A stretch of 7,709 bases of DNA from assembly GCA_934130265.1 (NCBI GenBank), contig CAKOYC010000050.1, positions 1 to 7,709 on the forward strand, written 5' to 3'. How positions within the stretch are numbered: the stretch's first letter is position 1; the number at the start of each line of letters is the position of its first letter. Origin of the DNA: an uncultured Bacilli bacterium. Lineage in GTDB: Bacteria > Bacillota_I > Bacilli_A > RF39 > UBA660. Under the pieces are notes generated by a model. The model ran no database searches. It was given only the letters and a program-made list of their open reading frames with translations, and had not been told where the DNA came from. A program made the position numbers and the translations under genes. Below, one piece after another: positions 6,652 through 7,709 of this stretch.

Positions 6652-7089
6652 TTACATACCTCCTTCATTCCATGGAAAGTTTTCCATTTCCCATTTAAAG
6701 GGACTATCTTTTAAAGCCTCACTAGAGATATTAATAACACCATATCTAGCTTCATATTCATTTAAAAGATTATTAGCTTCCTTTCGGTACTGATTAAAAA
6801 TCTCTAACATATTCCCATCTTGTGGATTAAGATCTAAATATAAATTTAAATCATGAGCGGCAAACTCCTGTTCACTTAGTCTTAAGAATAAATCATCTTG
6901 TTCACTAGTAGGTGTTAATACTTGTGGAGTATAATTCTTATAAGGTATATAACTATCCTTAAACATATTTCCTAAAGTATATCCTTCACTACTGGAGTAA
7001 AGATTATTATCATCACTAACTTGTCTTAAATAGTTAGAACTATTTCTTTGATAATTAAAATTAGGACGATATTGATATTGTTGATTCAT
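6652..7089 (-). CDS. cotJB: Apparent CotJA-CotJB fusion spore coat protein
   Basis: This 145-residue protein is much longer than a usual CotJB (about 85-90 residues). Residues 63-143 match CotJB: a helical segment LRLSEQEFAAHDLNLYLDLN (69-88), then a charged helix ending NEYEARYGV (110-118), then the aromatic tail with SPFKWEMENFPWNE (129-142). Upstream, YSSSEGYTLGNMFKDSYIPY (31-50) resembles the short CotJA core (Gly-x-x-x-Gly-x-x-Phe-x-x-x-Tyr-x-x-Tyr). Residues 1-30 are rich in Asn, Gln, Tyr and Ser, as is common in coat proteins. No separate cotJA lies between this gene and the terminator upstream, so one polypeptide seems to supply both functions. The ATG is supported by GAAAGGGG (7097-7104). 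The gene is coupled to cotJC without a gap. CotJB identity is firm; the CotJA part rests on a short motif. Confidence 0.82.
   Translation of the reverse strand: MNQQYQYRPNFNYQRNSSNYLRQVSDDNNLYSSSEGYTLGNMFKDSYIPYKNYTPQVLTPTSEQDDLFLRLSEQEFAAHDLNLYLDLNPQDGNMLEIFNQYRKEANNLLNEYEARYGVINISSEALKDSPFKWEMENFPWNEGGM
6659..6665 (-). promoter_or_regulatory. Ribosome-binding site of cotJC encoded in the cotJA-cotJB fusion 3' end
   Basis: On the minus strand AAGGAGG lies seven bases before the cotJC ATG and encodes part of the final Glu-Gly-Gly-Met of the preceding protein. With the TAA-ATG junction this predicts tight translational coupling and fixes the cotJC start. Confidence 0.85.
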
Positions 7090-7120
7090 AAATTTTCCCC
7101 TTTCTTTAGTAATTTATTCC

Positions 7121-7153
7121 AAAAAAAAATAGGCGTATAGTCAAATACCTATT
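7121..7153 (-). terminator. Intrinsic terminator of the M23 peptidase gene
   Basis: Read on the minus strand, AATAGG (7153-7148) pairs with CCTATT (7133-7128), and TAT/ATA extends the stem past a two-base CG bulge. A run of nine or more U follows (down to 7121). The stop codon of the peptidase (7154-7152) overlaps the first arm. Confidence 0.8.
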
Positions 7154-7160
7154 AATATAA
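7134..7160 (-). promoter_or_regulatory. Candidate sigma-E-like promoter of the cotJ operon
   Basis: On the minus strand TTATATT (7160-7154) resembles the sigma-E -35 element (KMATATT). After 14 bases TATACG (7139-7134) partly matches the -10 CATACA. cotJ is a sigma-E operon in Bacillus subtilis, which is the reason for looking here. The -10 match is mediocre, and the site would overlap the peptidase stop codon and terminator, so this is a suggestion only. No sigma-A promoter is visible between 7090 and 7151. Confidence 0.3.
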
Positions 7161-7709
7161 ATTGAAAGGGTTTAAACTTCTTCCTTTATAAGGATATGCA
7201 TTCCAAAGTGAAAAGTGTAAATGTACTCCAGTAGCAAGACCACTTCTTCCCATACCAGCAATTACTTGGCCTTTACTAACTCTTTGACCAACAGAAACAT
7301 TAACACTTGCTAGATGAGCATACATTGTATAATAACCATTATCGTGTCTAATTACTATATAAAGACCATTATCCCATTTTCTTGATACAGTAACAACTTC
7401 ACCATCATTAACAGCAAAGATACTAGAGTTATAAGGACATCCTGCTATATCAATACCATCATGTGCCGTTCCTCGATAGCCTTGACTTATATAATAGCCA
7501 CTAACGGTTGGGAAAGCATAACCAGTTGCAGTATTTACAGATACATAGGTGGGAGTATTATTAGTAGTGGTTGTTTGTGTATTACTATTATTATTATTAT
7601 TATTTACTACTTCTACATTACTAGTGTTAGAAAAATGACTATTAATAGTTTCTTCACTATAAAAAAAACTTTCATCATTTTCATTGTAAAATGTTAAAAA
7701 ATAAGGATT
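7152..7709 (-). CDS. M23 family metallopeptidase (LytM-type murein hydrolase), C-terminal part
   Basis: The minus-strand frame gives 185 residues to the stop at 7154-7152 and runs off the window edge, so the N-terminus, with any signal peptide or membrane anchor, is unseen. The C-terminal ~120 residues form a complete M23 domain: HDGID (codons at 7463-7449; zinc ligands His and Asp), MYAHL with the active-site His, and HLH (7223-7215), whose second His completes the zinc site. Family members cut peptide bridges in peptidoglycan outside the membrane. All zinc ligands are present, so it is probably active. Before the domain lies a low-complexity linker with six consecutive Asn and a Thr-rich stretch, preceded by an acidic, aromatic segment. 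Next to spore-coat genes, a sporulation role (SpoIIQ-like) is possible but unproven; its terminator separates it from cotJ. Confidence 0.9.
   Translation of the reverse strand, partial: NPYFLTFYNENDESFFYSEETINSHFSNTSNVEVVNNNNNNSNTQTTTTNNTPTYVSVNTATGYAFPTVSGYYISQGYRGTAHDGIDIAGCPYNSSIFAVNDGEVVTVSRKWDNGLYIVIRHDNGYYTMYAHLASVNVSVGQRVSKGQVIAGMGRSGLATGVHLHFSLWNAYPYKGRSLNPFNLY
7587..7604 (-). repeat. ATT trinucleotide repeat encoding poly-Asn
   Basis: Six uninterrupted ATT units (AAT on the coding strand) encode six Asn in the linker before the M23 domain; another Asn and a Thr-rich stretch follow. Slippage here would change linker length by whole residues without breaking the frame. Confidence 0.9.

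Noticed and set aside
7587..7604. CRISPR-like or mobile-element repeat
   Set aside because: It is a simple in-frame trinucleotide repeat in a coding region, with no spacers, terminal inverted repeats or transposase nearby.
7461..7697. Plus-strand 78-codon ORF rich in Ile, Ser and Tyr
   Set aside because: It lies antisense to the clear M23 peptidase frame, and its Ile-run is just the complement of the ATT/poly-Asn repeat. It has no convincing ribosome-binding site and no family resemblance.
1..7709. A previously undescribed multi-gene system
   Set aside because: Every gene belongs to a recognisable family with intact key motifs. The unusual aspects are architectural (fusion, overlapping signals), not a new gene set, so I do not claim a novel system.

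Overview
The window is AT-rich, gene-dense and reads in the standard genetic code: Trp is TGG throughout and all ORFs are full length for their families. Start sites carry strong GGAGG-type Shine-Dalgarno sequences and promoters are sigma-A-like. A cotJ spore-coat operon sits beside tig, efp and a CBS-type family II pyrophosphatase. Together these point to a low-GC endospore-forming Bacillota, probably class Bacilli and perhaps an uncultured gut lineage. That placement is inference from gene content and composition, not a phylogenetic result.

Plus strand, 1-6055, housekeeping. The 3' end of ruvB (1-155) abuts queA (156-1193). After it come tig (1252-2517), rpmG (2578-2742, only 54 aa), efp (2765-3322), galE (3377-4369) and a 539-aa CBS/DRTGG inorganic pyrophosphatase (4436-6055). 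These genes serve recombination, tRNA queuosine modification, nascent-chain folding, the ribosome, polyproline translation, sugar nucleotides and pyrophosphate hydrolysis. They are co-oriented but not one simple operon: tig, rpmG-efp, galE and ppaC each have a recognisable promoter, with the -10 only 20-27 bases before the start codon.

Minus strand, 7709-6094, sporulation and cell wall. An M23 metallopeptidase (C-terminal 185 residues, continuing past the window edge) ends at its own terminator. It is followed by a two-gene cotJ operon: a protein that looks like a CotJA-CotJB fusion (7089-6652), then the CotJC manganese-catalase-like coat protein (6651-6094). The two coat genes are joined TAA-ATG with no gap. 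The plus and minus blocks converge at 6056-6093 on a shared hairpin.

The most notable points are the apparent CotJA-CotJB fusion, the placement of all four terminator hairpins directly over stop codons, promoters packed into the preceding terminators, a GalE with Cys at the substrate-size gatekeeper position, and an ATT-repeat Asn/Thr linker in the peptidase. I found no mobile element, CRISPR array, RNA gene or defence system. No stretch over 300 bases lacks a gene.
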